Source: Lachnospiraceae bacterium
GTDB taxonomy: Bacteria > Bacillota_A > Clostridia > Lachnospirales > Lachnospiraceae
Assembly (NCBI GenBank): GCA_017652545.1
Contig: JAGCAV010000200.1
Span: 1-26,670 of the forward strand
Direction: 5' to 3'
Length of the DNA: 26,670 nt
Positions 15,494 through 23,858 of this stretch are shown here, piece by piece (within the stretch, counting starts at the first letter, position 1; the number at the start of each line of letters is the position of its first letter). The notes below the pieces were generated by a model. That model was not told the DNA's origin, did not search any database, and saw only the letters and a program-made list of their open reading frames with translations. The position numbers were made by a program, and so were the translations under genes.

Positions 15494-16675
15494 TCAGTCG
15501 ACATTCACCCAGACAGCACCCTGATCCGCGGAGTCTGCGCAGGCGTTGATCCACTTGATCCCCTCGATGCCATGGTCGATGTCCGGATAGACCAGGTTCT
15601 TCAGGGTCTCTTCGTCGCCGCGCTCCTTTGCGTCCATCGCGATCGCGAAGCGCTTGTAGAGGTTGGACCAGGAGTCGATCAGTCCGGTGTAGTGAAGGGC
15701 ACCCAGCCGCTCATCCTCGAGTGCTTCCGGATAGAGGTAATCCATGGAGCGGTAGAGGATCTTCTCGGGTTCGCCCTGCACCTGGTAGCGCAGCTCATCG
15801 GGATGCATATCGTTCCATTCAAGAGAAGCTTTGGAGCCGACGATGCGGATGGTCTGGGATGAGTGGTCTCCGGCGTTGACGGCAGATGCCCACATACGGC
15901 CGACAGCGCCGCTCTCATAGCGCATCAGGCAGTAAGCATTGTCCTCAAGCGGATAGCGGGAACCGACAAATGCCTGGCGGTCGCAGAGAACCTGTTTGAG
16001 CTTCTCGCCCGGGCAGATCAGCTGGGACATATAATAGGTGTGTGTGGAGAGATCACCCAGAACGAATGATCTGCCGACTTTGGCGGGATCAACACGCCAC
16101 TTCTGACCCTCAGCCTTTACATCTGCTTCCGCGTCACAGCCGAAGCCGTGTGCGTAACGAAGGTCGATCATGTTGACTTTTCCGATATCGCCGCGCTCGA
16201 TCATGGCCCGCATCTGCAGCAGAAGGTCAAATCCGGAGAAACCATAGGTCACGCAGACGACCTTACCCTTTTCCTCGGCGAGTTTCTTGATTTCAAGTCC
16301 CTGCTCGACTTCGAAGAAAAGCGGCTTTTCGCAGATGACATGAAGACCTGCTTCGAGAGCTGCTTTTGTTGCCTCATAGTGCAGGAAGTTCGGCGTCGCA
16401 ATGTCAACAGCTTCGATGCCGTCCGGACGCTTGGCTTCTTCTGCGAACATGGTCTTGTAATCAGGATACAGACGATCCGGATCCATGCAGAGGTTGATGC
16501 CGAACTGCTTGCCGCGTTCGAAATCCACATCGAAGGCTGCCGCGGTCAGAACAAAGGAAGTATTGTCGCGCATGGCGCCCAGACGATGCTTGTAACCGAC
16601 GTTGCTGGTGGAACCTCCACCGACGATGCCCCAGCGGAAAGGTGCTCTTTTGATGATCTTTTCTCCGATGTACAT
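15494..16675 (-). CDS. Gfo/Idh/MocA-family NAD(P)-dependent dehydrogenase, 393 aa (paralog)
   Basis: It has the same length and architecture as the oxidoreductase at 4406-5587. The Rossmann motif is 'GIVGGGSTSNVG', the catalytic lysine is K117 in 'CEKPL', and D208/H212 lie in 'LGDLSTHTYYM'. Shared stretches include 'YPDY.TMFAEEAKR.DGIEAV.IATPN' and 'IRVVGSKAS.EW'. The stretch after 'RYAHGFG' differs most from the paralog, so the two probably oxidise different stereoisomers or glycosides. Start ATG 16675 follows AAAGGAG. It is divergent from an AraC gene and upstream of a TIM-barrel gene, mirroring the 3515-6560 operon. The cofactor is NAD or NADP; the ring substrate is unknown. Confidence 0.87.
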   Translation of the reverse strand: MYIGEKIIKRAPFRWGIVGGGSTSNVGYKHRLGAMRDNTSFVLTAAAFDVDFERGKQFGINLCMDPDRLYPDYKTMFAEEAKRPDGIEAVDIATPNFLHYEATKAALEAGLHVICEKPLFFEVEQGLEIKKLAEEKGKVVCVTYGFSGFDLLLQMRAMIERGDIGKVNMIDLRYAHGFGCDAEADVKAEGQKWRVDPAKVGRSFVLGDLSTHTYYMSQLICPGEKLKQVLCDRQAFVGSRYPLEDNAYCLMRYESGAVGRMWASAVNAGDHSSQTIRIVGSKASLEWNDMHPDELRYQVQGEPEKILYRSMDYLYPEALEDERLGALHYTGLIDSWSNLYKRFAIAMDAKERGDEETLKNLVYPDIDHGIEGIKWINACADSADQGAVWVNVD

Positions 16676-16773
16676 GTTTTTTCTCCTTTTCTTAAGATGA
16701 CTGATTTTTGCCTGTCTGTTCCTGAAAAAATGTTTTGTCTTGCTTTTTGTTTTTTGTTGTTTTCTTTTTGCTG

Positions 16774-16812
16774 AACTAAGCATATACTAAATACAGACAG
16801 TTGTAACTAAGC
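16774..16812 (+). repeat. Direct repeats AACTAAGC, 31 bp apart, in the divergent AraC/oxidoreductase region
   Basis: Perfect copies at 16774-16781 and 16805-16812 are about three helical turns apart, typical of AraC operator geometry. A minus-strand TTGACA (16823-16818) lies just beyond. The 189-base gap must hold both divergent promoters. Confidence 0.5.
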
Positions 16813-16864
16813 TTACTTGTCAAAAAACTCATCAATCTTGCTTTTTGCGAAGAGAGAAAATGAT

Positions 16865-17776
16865 ATGAAGAGTGTAGACATCGGTGTGCTTCCGCAGTCG
16901 GTCTGTTTTTCATTTATTCCCTCTGAGGAGGCAAAGCAGCTTTTCTTCTATCCGACTTGGTGCGGGCATTATTTCTGTTCATCCAGGTATTATATGAGGC
17001 GGCATTCCTATCCGCCGCTTCTCGTGATCTATATCAGAAGAGGTATTCTGAATGTGGAGTACCGGGGAGAACTGCAGCAGGCAAAAAAAGGGGACGTGGT
17101 TCTGCTTGACTGCCGGGAGCCGCATCATTATTTCGCGGAGAATAATCTGGAATTCTTCTACATGCATTATGACGGATCCAATTCCCACGAGATCACGCAG
17201 CATATTATTGACAGGAACGGCTGGCTGATGCGCCGGGAGGATGCGGATGCCGACGGCTCGCCCCGGTCAGACAGCCGGAATGAAAAGGTCGGCCTTCTGC
17301 TGCAGGATATGGTCTATCTTTACCAGAACAACCATGTGGAGGCTGCATATGAAAGCTCCATGCGGATCTACCGGCTTTTTGATATTCTGCTGTCGCCGAC
17401 CAGGCAGCTGCAGAGAGAGGCGTCTCCGATCGTCGCCTCGATCGAGTATATCCGCGCAAATTACAGAAATCCCATCACACTGGAGGAACTCTCCTCGATC
17501 GCCAGCCTGAGTCCTTACTATTTTTCTCACGCCTTTAAGCGCCAGACCGGATTTGCGCCGATGGAATATGTGATCAACACACGAATCGAGCACGCGAAAA
17601 CGCTGCTTCTGCGCACCGGCAAATCGGTCGAGGAGATCGCTGAGGAGGTCGGCTACGCGACAGGAGGAAGCCTGATCAATCTGTTTGTTAAAAGGGTCGG
17701 GGAGCCGCCGGGCCGGTACAGGAAAAACCACAGAAGTCTGGAACTGCCGGAAAAGGAGCGGGGAGGGGAAAAGTGA
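16865..17776 (+). CDS. AraC-family transcriptional regulator (copy 2)
   Basis: This 303-residue protein has an N-terminal cupin-like domain ('LLVIYIRRGILNVEYRGELQQAKKGDVVLLDCREPHHYF', about 50-100) and a C-terminal AraC domain (about 195-295, with 'ITLEELSSIASLSPYYFSHAFKR' and 'VEEIAEEVGYATGGSLINLF'). An acidic hydrophilic linker sits near 125-145. I chose ATG 16865; a TTG 48 bases upstream is open but lacks a ribosome site, and the site at the chosen start is also weak (AGAGAG). Its stop overlaps the next gene's GTG start by 4 bases (GTGA). It likely controls the divergent oxidoreductase and perhaps its own operon. Confidence 0.9.
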   Translation: MKSVDIGVLPQSVCFSFIPSEEAKQLFFYPTWCGHYFCSSRYYMRRHSYPPLLVIYIRRGILNVEYRGELQQAKKGDVVLLDCREPHHYFAENNLEFFYMHYDGSNSHEITQHIIDRNGWLMRREDADADGSPRSDSRNEKVGLLLQDMVYLYQNNHVEAAYESSMRIYRLFDILLSPTRQLQREASPIVASIEYIRANYRNPITLEELSSIASLSPYYFSHAFKRQTGFAPMEYVINTRIEHAKTLLLRTGKSVEEIAEEVGYATGGSLINLFVKRVGEPPGRYRKNHRSLELPEKERGGEK

Positions 17777-20229
17777 TCGTTATCGATAAGCCCCGGTACG
17801 CAGGGGAATTTGAAATCACGCTTGTCAATTATACGGAAAACAGGGTGTATAACAGTCCCTGTCTGGACATTCTGTATGTATTATATGGGAAAGTGAGGAT
17901 CCGGAGCCTTCAGAATCATCATGTGATCGTGCCGGGACATTTCTGTGTGATCAATCCGCTGGAGCTGTGCTATGCCTATACGGATGAGACCTGTTACGCG
18001 CTGCGCTTTTCCGTTTCGGAAAAGCTGGCAGGCCACAGGGATTCGTACATCGACTGCATGTCCTCCGACCGGCGCATGCCTGATGAGATCTATGACAACA
18101 TCCGCATGGAACTGGCCCGGATCTTTCAGCTTTACTACAGGGATGCCGAAAACAATCGTTTCATTATTTACAGTCATGTCTTCCGGCTGCTGGATATTCT
18201 GCAGAAATACTTTGTGGTCAACGGCGAGATCTTCCGGAAACATGAGGGGAGCCTGGAACTGCTGGAAAAAATGCTGGGTTATATGCAGCGCAACAGTCAG
18301 GAAAAACTGACGCTGAGCGGGATGGCTGAAGCATTTTACCTGTCCACAGGTCATATTTCAAGGCTGTTTCAGAAATATCTTCGGACGACGTTTTCTGATT
18401 ATCTTCGCGAACTGCGTACCATGAATGCCTACAGCCTGCTGCGAAGCGGCGACAGGTCGGTTACACAGATCGCCATGGAGACCGGATTTGGCTCCGTCAA
18501 CCAGATGATCGAGGCTTTTAAACGGCTGTACGGGGAGACACCCGGGAAGATCCGTTCTCTGACATCCGAGAAAAAAGAGCAGGCGGTGCAGGTGGACAAG
18601 GAGATACTGGATACCCTGCTGCGGTACGCCCATGAACTTCCCGAGGCGGTGCCGGAGATCAGACCCGTGGAGCGGACCGTTCACAGGATAGATAAACCGC
18701 TGGATGGAAAGAAATACGCGCCGGGATTTTTCAAGCTCATCTGTGTGGGCTTTGCCAAGGACATTCTCTATGCGCCGATCCAGGAACAGCTGCGCATCTG
18801 CCAGGAACAGATCGGGTTTGAGTACATCCGTTTTCACGGCATCTTCGATGAAGATATGATGGTATACAGAGAGGATGAAAACGGGAACCCTGTCTACTAT
18901 TTCAACTATCTGGATATGGTATATGATTATGTGCTTTCACTTGGCTTTAAACTGTTTGTGGAATTCAGTTATTATCCGAAAGCGCTCTCCTCGGATCCGG
19001 AACCCCTTTTTCATCGGATGAGCTACCCGACAGGGCTGCCAAGGTCCATGGACAGATGGTGCGAACTGGTAAAGAAAACGCTGCGCCACTGCATCAGCCG
19101 GTACGGAATCCGCGAGGTCAGGAGCTGGCGCTTCCGGGCAGGAGAAGCCCTGAATATCTATTTCCGGCGCATGACTTTTGAAGAATACCTGATGTTCTAT
19201 ACCAGGACCAGGCAGGCTGTGAAGGAGGTGGATGACAAGCTGATCTTCGGCGGACTGAACCTGGATTTCGGACAGCTGAATGTCAATGACCAGTCAGACC
19301 TTGACCAGTATCTTGCCCGCCTTTCTGCCGATGGAAATCTTCCTGATTTCTACAGTTTTCAGTGTTTTCACAATGAGTATACCACTGATTATGAGGCATC
19401 CGGGCTTTCGGCGAAAAGCCATATTGTGGAGCCTTTCTCCCTCAGCGAGGATGAGGACTACCTTGCCAACAATCTGCGCAAGGTCCGCAGGATCATCCGC
19501 AGGTATGATGACAGGAACAAGCCGGTCATTCTTGATACCTGGAATGCCACCATGTGGCAGCGTGACCTGCGGAATGATACCTGTTTCAAATCTGCTTTCC
19601 TCTTCAAAAACCTGCTGGAGAATGCCTCTCGCATCAACGCCTTCGGATACTGGGTCCTCAGCGATCTTTTTGAAGAGGTGGCTGCCACACCGCAGCTTTT
19701 TCACGGCGGCTACGGCCTGATGACCTACAATGGGATACCCAAGGCTGCTTTCAACGCCTTTGCGCTGATCCGCAGGCTGGGAGACCGGTTTGTGGAACGG
19801 GGAGACGGGTACTATGTGACCTGCTCATCGGATGAGAGCGTGCAGGTGGCACTGTACAATTACTGTCATTACGACACCCTTTCCAGGCAGCATGTTTTTG
19901 TGGACGGAAACAGCTATGACCGCTATGCGATGTATAAAAACGAGACATCCCGTGTGTTTGACCTTCTTCTGGACCTGCCTGACGGTGAATACCAGGTAGA
20001 AAAATACAGTATTTCGAGGCAGCCTGCCCACGGCAGCGCATATGAAGCCTGGCTGGACATGGGTGCTCCGGAAGGGATCAGCGGGGAACAGCTGGGCTAT
20101 CTGCAAAGAGGCGCGTTGCCCCATTACCGCCGCGAATCGTGTTTTTCAAAAGGAGGGCTGCCTTTGCAGGAGGAACTGGAAGCGCATGAGGTCCGTGTGA
20201 TCCTGATCCGGAAAACGCGGGCGGAGTGA
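17773..20229 (+). CDS. AraC-type regulator fused to a degenerate GH39-like domain
   Basis: This 818-residue protein has three parts: a cupin-like sensor (about 1-130), an AraC helix-turn-helix domain (about 160-270, 'LTLSGMAEAFYLSTGHISRLFQK' and 'VTQIAMETGFGSVNQMIEAFKR'), and a GH39 (xylosidase-like) TIM barrel plus beta domain (about 310-818). In GH39 enzymes the acid/base lies in a WNEP motif; the equivalent stretch reads 'WRFRAGEALN' (452-461). The nucleophile region, usually TEW, reads 'LDTWN' (587-591). Both glutamates appear lost, so the domain probably senses a ligand rather than cleaving glycosides. The GTG start is supported by GGGGAGGGG upstream and the GTGA overlap. This architecture is known in Clostridia as an AraC-GH39 regulator; the ligand is unknown. 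Confidence 0.88.
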   Translation: MIVIDKPRYAGEFEITLVNYTENRVYNSPCLDILYVLYGKVRIRSLQNHHVIVPGHFCVINPLELCYAYTDETCYALRFSVSEKLAGHRDSYIDCMSSDRRMPDEIYDNIRMELARIFQLYYRDAENNRFIIYSHVFRLLDILQKYFVVNGEIFRKHEGSLELLEKMLGYMQRNSQEKLTLSGMAEAFYLSTGHISRLFQKYLRTTFSDYLRELRTMNAYSLLRSGDRSVTQIAMETGFGSVNQMIEAFKRLYGETPGKIRSLTSEKKEQAVQVDKEILDTLLRYAHELPEAVPEIRPVERTVHRIDKPLDGKKYAPGFFKLICVGFAKDILYAPIQEQLRICQEQIGFEYIRFHGIFDEDMMVYREDENGNPVYYFNYLDMVYDYVLSLGFKLFVEFSYYPKALSSDPEPLFHRMSYPTGLPRSMDRWCELVKKTLRHCISRYGIREVRSWRFRAGEALNIYFRRMTFEEYLMFYTRTRQAVKEVDDKLIFGGLNLDFGQLNVNDQSDLDQYLARLSADGNLPDFYSFQCFHNEYTTDYEASGLSAKSHIVEPFSLSEDEDYLANNLRKVRRIIRRYDDRNKPVILDTWNATMWQRDLRNDTCFKSAFLFKNLLENASRINAFGYWVLSDLFEEVAATPQLFHGGYGLMTYNGIPKAAFNAFALIRRLGDRFVERGDGYYVTCSSDESVQVALYNYCHYDTLSRQHVFVDGNSYDRYAMYKNETSRVFDLLLDLPDGEYQVEKYSISRQPAHGSAYEAWLDMGAPEGISGEQLGYLQRGALPHYRRESCFSKGGLPLQEELEAHEVRVILIRKTRAE

Positions 20230-20570
20230 AGACGACATTCCGAACTGTCAGCCGGAAAAACAGCAGAAATATGGCGGGAACGTGTTATAAATTCAATATT
20301 GACCGGGAACAGAATGGAATCCAATGTAAAAATCATGATGTATTAATATATGATTTATGACATATCGGCTTTTCGAAAATCATCCTCTGTGCAGAAGCTT
20401 TGTTTTATGTACTGAAAAGAACAGGCAGCTGCACGGAAACGGATATTTTTGCGGGAATAAACCTGATAAAGTATCCGTAACAGAAACAGATACAGGGCGA
20501 AAACGGGAAAGATGTTATGTCAGGCTGCAACTGCCGCCGGGACGCGGCAGAAGTGAAAGAGAGGAGAAAC
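20230..20570 (+). other. Intergenic leader before the URO-D/iolI/iolG operon
   Basis: This 341-base gap has no credible gene. It holds a TTGACC (20299-20304) without a clear -10 partner, an inverted repeat ACGGATA/TATCCGT (20439-20445 with 20472-20478), and a short hairpin CTGCCGC/GCGGCAG (20531-20537 with 20544-20550) just before the ribosome site GAGGAG. I looked for a cobalamin riboswitch, which would fit a corrinoid methyltransferase, and did not find its conserved core. No terminator is visible after the AraC-GH39 gene, so read-through is possible. Confidence 0.4.
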
Positions 20571-21827
20571 ATGAATTCAAGAGAGAGAGTCAGATGCGCT
20601 TTTGAACACAGGCAGCCGGACAAGGTGGCGGTGGACTTTGGAGGAACAAGCACCTCCATGATCAATGCCCAGGTCGTCGACCAGCTGCGGGACTATTACG
20701 GACTGGAAAAACGTCCGCCGAAGATCAACGACATGTCTACCATGACAGCCTATGTGGAACCGGATCTGGCAGAGGCCATGGGCTGTGACGTTCAGCAGCT
20801 TTACAATTATGCGGACACCTACGGACACGTCAATACACAGTGGAAGGAGTGGGAATATCACGGCACACCGATCCTGATCCCTTCCAACTGCACTATTCAC
20901 GATGACGGAAAAGGCGGATACTTTGTCTATCCTGAGGGAGACGACACCGTGGCGCCTTCCGGACACATGCCCGCCGGCGGTTTCTACTTTGACAATCTGA
21001 CCCGTACACCGGAATTTGATGAAGATGAGGCGAACCCGGAGGACAACGCGGAAGACTATATGCCTGTTTCCGATGACCAGATTGCCTATCACAAGAAGGT
21101 ACTGGAGGAAGTGAAAGGCCTGAACAAGTGGATCAACGTGGGACCGGCCTATACGTGTGCCGGGGATGCCAACAACATCCCGGGACCGAACATCAAACAT
21201 CCCAAGGGAATCCGCAGCATCGCGGAATGGTATACAGCTCCGCTGCTCTATCCGGAATATGTGGAAGAAGTCTTCGCCATCGGCGCGGAGCGCTCCATTG
21301 AAAACCTGAAAAAATACTGGGAGATCTTCGGATCCGACATTGACATGATCGCCATTTGCGGGACGGACTTCGGTACACAGCGCGGCCCCATGATGTCTGC
21401 GGATACCTTCAAGGAATTCTATTTTCCTTTCTATAAGAAGGTAAATCACTGGATCCATGAAAATACAACATGGAAGACCTACAAGCATTGCTGCGGCGGC
21501 ATTTTCCCGCTGATCCCCTATTTCATCGAGGCGGAATTCGACGCGCTTAATCCCGTACAGTGCTCCGCGGAGGGCATGGATCCCAGGAAGCTGAAGGAAA
21601 CCTACGGCAAGGATATCCTGTTCTGGGGCGGCGGGGTGGATACGCAGCGTGTGCTTCCGTTCGGAACGCCGCAGGAGGTGCATGACCAGGTGCTGGAGCG
21701 GCTTGAGATCTTCTCAAAGGACGGCGGTTATGTGTTCAACACCATTCATAACATTCAGGTGAAAACACCTATCGCGAACATTGTGGCCATGATCGATGCC
21801 ATCAGGGAATTCAACGGGGACAAATAA
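20571..21827 (+). CDS. URO-D superfamily protein (MtaA/methyltransferase-like), copy 3
   Basis: This 418-residue protein carries URO-D/MtaA-type features: 'NSRERVRCAFEHRQPDKVAVDFGG' at the start, 'GTDFGTQRGPMMS' (264-276), H306-x-C308 in 'KHCCGG', 'FWGGGVDTQRVLPFGTPQEV' and 'NTIHNIQVKTPIANIVAMI'. H393 sits where MtaA has its third cysteine ligand, so a His/Cys/His zinc site is possible. Acidic inserts near 110-165 make it longer than HemE. It is the first gene of an operon with iolI (83 bases later) and iolG, which ties it to inositol metabolism. Demethylation of an O-methyl inositol is my inference; a non-methyl role is possible. Start ATG 20571 follows GAGGAG. Confidence 0.82.
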   Translation: MNSRERVRCAFEHRQPDKVAVDFGGTSTSMINAQVVDQLRDYYGLEKRPPKINDMSTMTAYVEPDLAEAMGCDVQQLYNYADTYGHVNTQWKEWEYHGTPILIPSNCTIHDDGKGGYFVYPEGDDTVAPSGHMPAGGFYFDNLTRTPEFDEDEANPEDNAEDYMPVSDDQIAYHKKVLEEVKGLNKWINVGPAYTCAGDANNIPGPNIKHPKGIRSIAEWYTAPLLYPEYVEEVFAIGAERSIENLKKYWEIFGSDIDMIAICGTDFGTQRGPMMSADTFKEFYFPFYKKVNHWIHENTTWKTYKHCCGGIFPLIPYFIEAEFDALNPVQCSAEGMDPRKLKETYGKDILFWGGGVDTQRVLPFGTPQEVHDQVLERLEIFSKDGGYVFNTIHNIQVKTPIANIVAMIDAIREFNGDK

Positions 21828-21909
21828 AAGGTTTACCTGCTTTGCACAGAGATTTACAGATGCACATATAAAACAACTCAAAAGACGGAATGAAAAGGAG
21901 GACTATCAG

Positions 21910-22779
21910 ATGAAACTCGGATTTAATGAAGCTAACGACCGTTTCTGCAAGGGACATACCGTTATGCAGGACCTGGAATACTGCGAGAAGTACGGATTTG
22001 ACTTTATCGACATCCAGTCTGAGTGCCTGGACAGGGATCTTGAGGCCGGCAAGGTCACGATCGAGGAGCTGGGTGAATGGTTCAAAACGCATCATCTGAA
22101 GATGCTCTCCTACAATGCGCTGGTCTTTTTCAACATGAAACCCACCCGGGAAGAGAAGGATGAAGTGATCGCCAAACTGGATGAGATCATTCGCCGCTGC
22201 AATATTCTTGGCTGCAAAATGATCGTGGTGGTTCCCAGCATGGATATGAAGGAGCGCGGCCTGAAGCCCTCCAGACAGGAGATCAGGGAGGATGCCGTTG
22301 CTGTCATCCGGGAAATGCTCAAGCACACCGAGCCTCATGGCATCAAACTTTCCATCGAATTCTGCGGCGCTCCGGACATGACCATCAACCGGTTTGACGA
22401 TGCCTGGGAAATCGTAAAGGAAGTGGATCATCCGCTGGTAGGCGTGACACTGGATCAGTTCCATTTCCATGCCATGGCTTCAGACTGGGCCACCCTGGAA
22501 AAGGCGGATGGAAAGAAGATCTTCGTCTGGCATGTGAACGGGTCAGAGGATGTTCCCTGCGGAGCCTATTATAATAATGATGAGATCCGTATGTGGATGG
22601 ATGGCGACGGCGACTGCCTGCCTCATGAGCGTTATGCAAGGACGCTCCGGGAAATCGGTTTTGACGGCGACTGCGCCACGATCGAGATCTTCCGTCCGGA
22701 ATACTATGAGATGGAACAGGAAGAGAACGTGAAAAAGTCCGCACAGGTTCTGAAGGACTTTGTAGCCAAATATTGCTGA
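21910..22779 (+). CDS. iolI: IolI-like inosose isomerase (copy 2)
   Basis: This 289-residue protein closely follows Bacillus IolI: 'KLGFNEAN', 'THHLKMLSYNALVFFN', 'IKLSIEFCGAPDMTINRFDDAWEIV', 'LDQFHFHAMASDWATLEKADGKKIFVWHVN' and 'IEIFRPEYY'. Predicted metal ligands are E150, D182, H208 and E259. It is closer to B. subtilis IolI than copy 1 is, and is about 11 residues longer, with an insert near 'MDMKERGLKPSRQE'. It should interconvert keto-inositols such as 2-keto-myo-inositol and 1-keto-D-chiro-inositol. Start ATG 21910 follows AAAAGGAGGA. It precedes iolG by 33 bases, so the pair can equilibrate inositol stereoisomers. Confidence 0.86.
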   Translation: MKLGFNEANDRFCKGHTVMQDLEYCEKYGFDFIDIQSECLDRDLEAGKVTIEELGEWFKTHHLKMLSYNALVFFNMKPTREEKDEVIAKLDEIIRRCNILGCKMIVVVPSMDMKERGLKPSRQEIREDAVAVIREMLKHTEPHGIKLSIEFCGAPDMTINRFDDAWEIVKEVDHPLVGVTLDQFHFHAMASDWATLEKADGKKIFVWHVNGSEDVPCGAYYNNDEIRMWMDGDGDCLPHERYARTLREIGFDGDCATIEIFRPEYYEMEQEENVKKSAQVLKDFVAKYC

Positions 22780-22812
22780 CATAAAAGATCAAGGATCAAG
22801 GAGGAAAACACA

Positions 22813-23826
22813 ATGCTCAGAGTCGGTCTTGTCGGATGTGGAATGATCGGAAGAGAACACGCAAAACGCCTGCAGTATAAGATCCAGGGCTGCGAGGTCG
22901 TGGCTGTGTGTGATGTAATGGAAGCTTCAGCCGCTGCGGTAGCGCAGATGATCGGTGTGGAGAAGGTATATACCGATGCCAATGCCCTGATTGCTGATCC
23001 CGATGTGGACGCGGTTGTGGTGACAACACCCGGACAGTTTCATAAGGGTCCGGTCCTCGCGGCCATCAAGGCCGGGAAACCGGTCTTCAGTGAAAAACCG
23101 CTGGCAACAACCGCTGCTGACTGCAAGGAGATCGTGGATGCGGAGATGGCTTCCGGCGCTCATCTTGTGCAGGTCGGTTTTATGAGACGGTATGACCGCG
23201 GTTACAGGCAGGTGCGTGAAGCAATCGCTTCAGGTGCATACGGCGTTCCCATGATCGTGAAGTGCACACACCGCGCAGAGGCTGTGGATGACAGCTATAC
23301 GACCCAGATGGCAGTGACGGATACGGCGATCCATGAGATAGATGTTCTGCCGTGGCTGCTCGGCGAAGGAGAAGAGTGGGACGAAGTTCAGGTCAGCTTC
23401 CCCAGGAACACCAAAAACGCGCATGAAGGCCTGCGTGACCCGCAGCTGATGACACTGCGTACAAAGAGCGGGATCATCTGCGTGCTGGAAGTCAATGTCA
23501 ACTGCCGTTTCGGATATGACATCAACTGTGAGGTGGTCTGTGAAGACGGCGTGATCAATCTTCCCTGCCCGTCCTTCCCGACGATCAGGAGCAACTTCGC
23601 TGTTTCCACCGCCATTGAGAAAAACTGGATCCTGCGCTTCATCGACTCCTATGATGTTGAGCTTCAGGACTGGGTTGATCATGTGGCTCAGGGCACCACA
23701 GGCGGTTCTTCCGCGTGGGACGGCTATGTGGCCGCGCTGACAGCGGACGCGCTGGTGGCTTCCCAGGAGAGCGGAAAGCCCGAGAAGGTCGTGACCGGTG
23801 GAAAACCCGAGTTCTATCAGGCGTAA
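22813..23826 (+). CDS. iolG: Inositol 2-dehydrogenase IolG
   Basis: This 337-residue protein matches B. subtilis IolG over its whole length: 'GMIGREH', 'FSEKPLATTAADC', 'LVQVGFMRRYDRGY', 'YTTQMAVTDTAIHEIDVLPWLL', 'NCRFGYDINCEVV' and 'SAWDGYVAALTADA'. GCGMIG (8-13) binds NAD. K95, D170 and H174 correspond to the catalytic K97, D172 and H176 of BsIDH. It oxidises myo-inositol (and in Bacillus D-chiro-inositol) to the keto form in the cytoplasm. Start ATG 22813 follows AAGGAGG. It is last in the URO-D/iolI/iolG operon and is followed by a strong terminator. This is the firmest substrate-level assignment in the window. Confidence 0.9.
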   Translation: MLRVGLVGCGMIGREHAKRLQYKIQGCEVVAVCDVMEASAAAVAQMIGVEKVYTDANALIADPDVDAVVVTTPGQFHKGPVLAAIKAGKPVFSEKPLATTAADCKEIVDAEMASGAHLVQVGFMRRYDRGYRQVREAIASGAYGVPMIVKCTHRAEAVDDSYTTQMAVTDTAIHEIDVLPWLLGEGEEWDEVQVSFPRNTKNAHEGLRDPQLMTLRTKSGIICVLEVNVNCRFGYDINCEVVCEDGVINLPCPSFPTIRSNFAVSTAIEKNWILRFIDSYDVELQDWVDHVAQGTTGGSSAWDGYVAALTADALVASQESGKPEKVVTGGKPEFYQA

Positions 23827-23858
23827 GAGTACTCATATTTAAATAATGAAGTAAGGCA

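Noticed and set aside
20230..20570. Cobalamin riboswitch before URO-D copy 3
   Set aside because: A corrinoid link would predict one, but the conserved core with the GCCACTG-type box is absent; only small hairpins are seen.
20598..20611. GCTTTTGAACACAG, a 14-base match to 26507-26520
   Set aside because: It lies inside the URO-D copy 3 coding sequence where codons explain it, and no promoter elements surround it.
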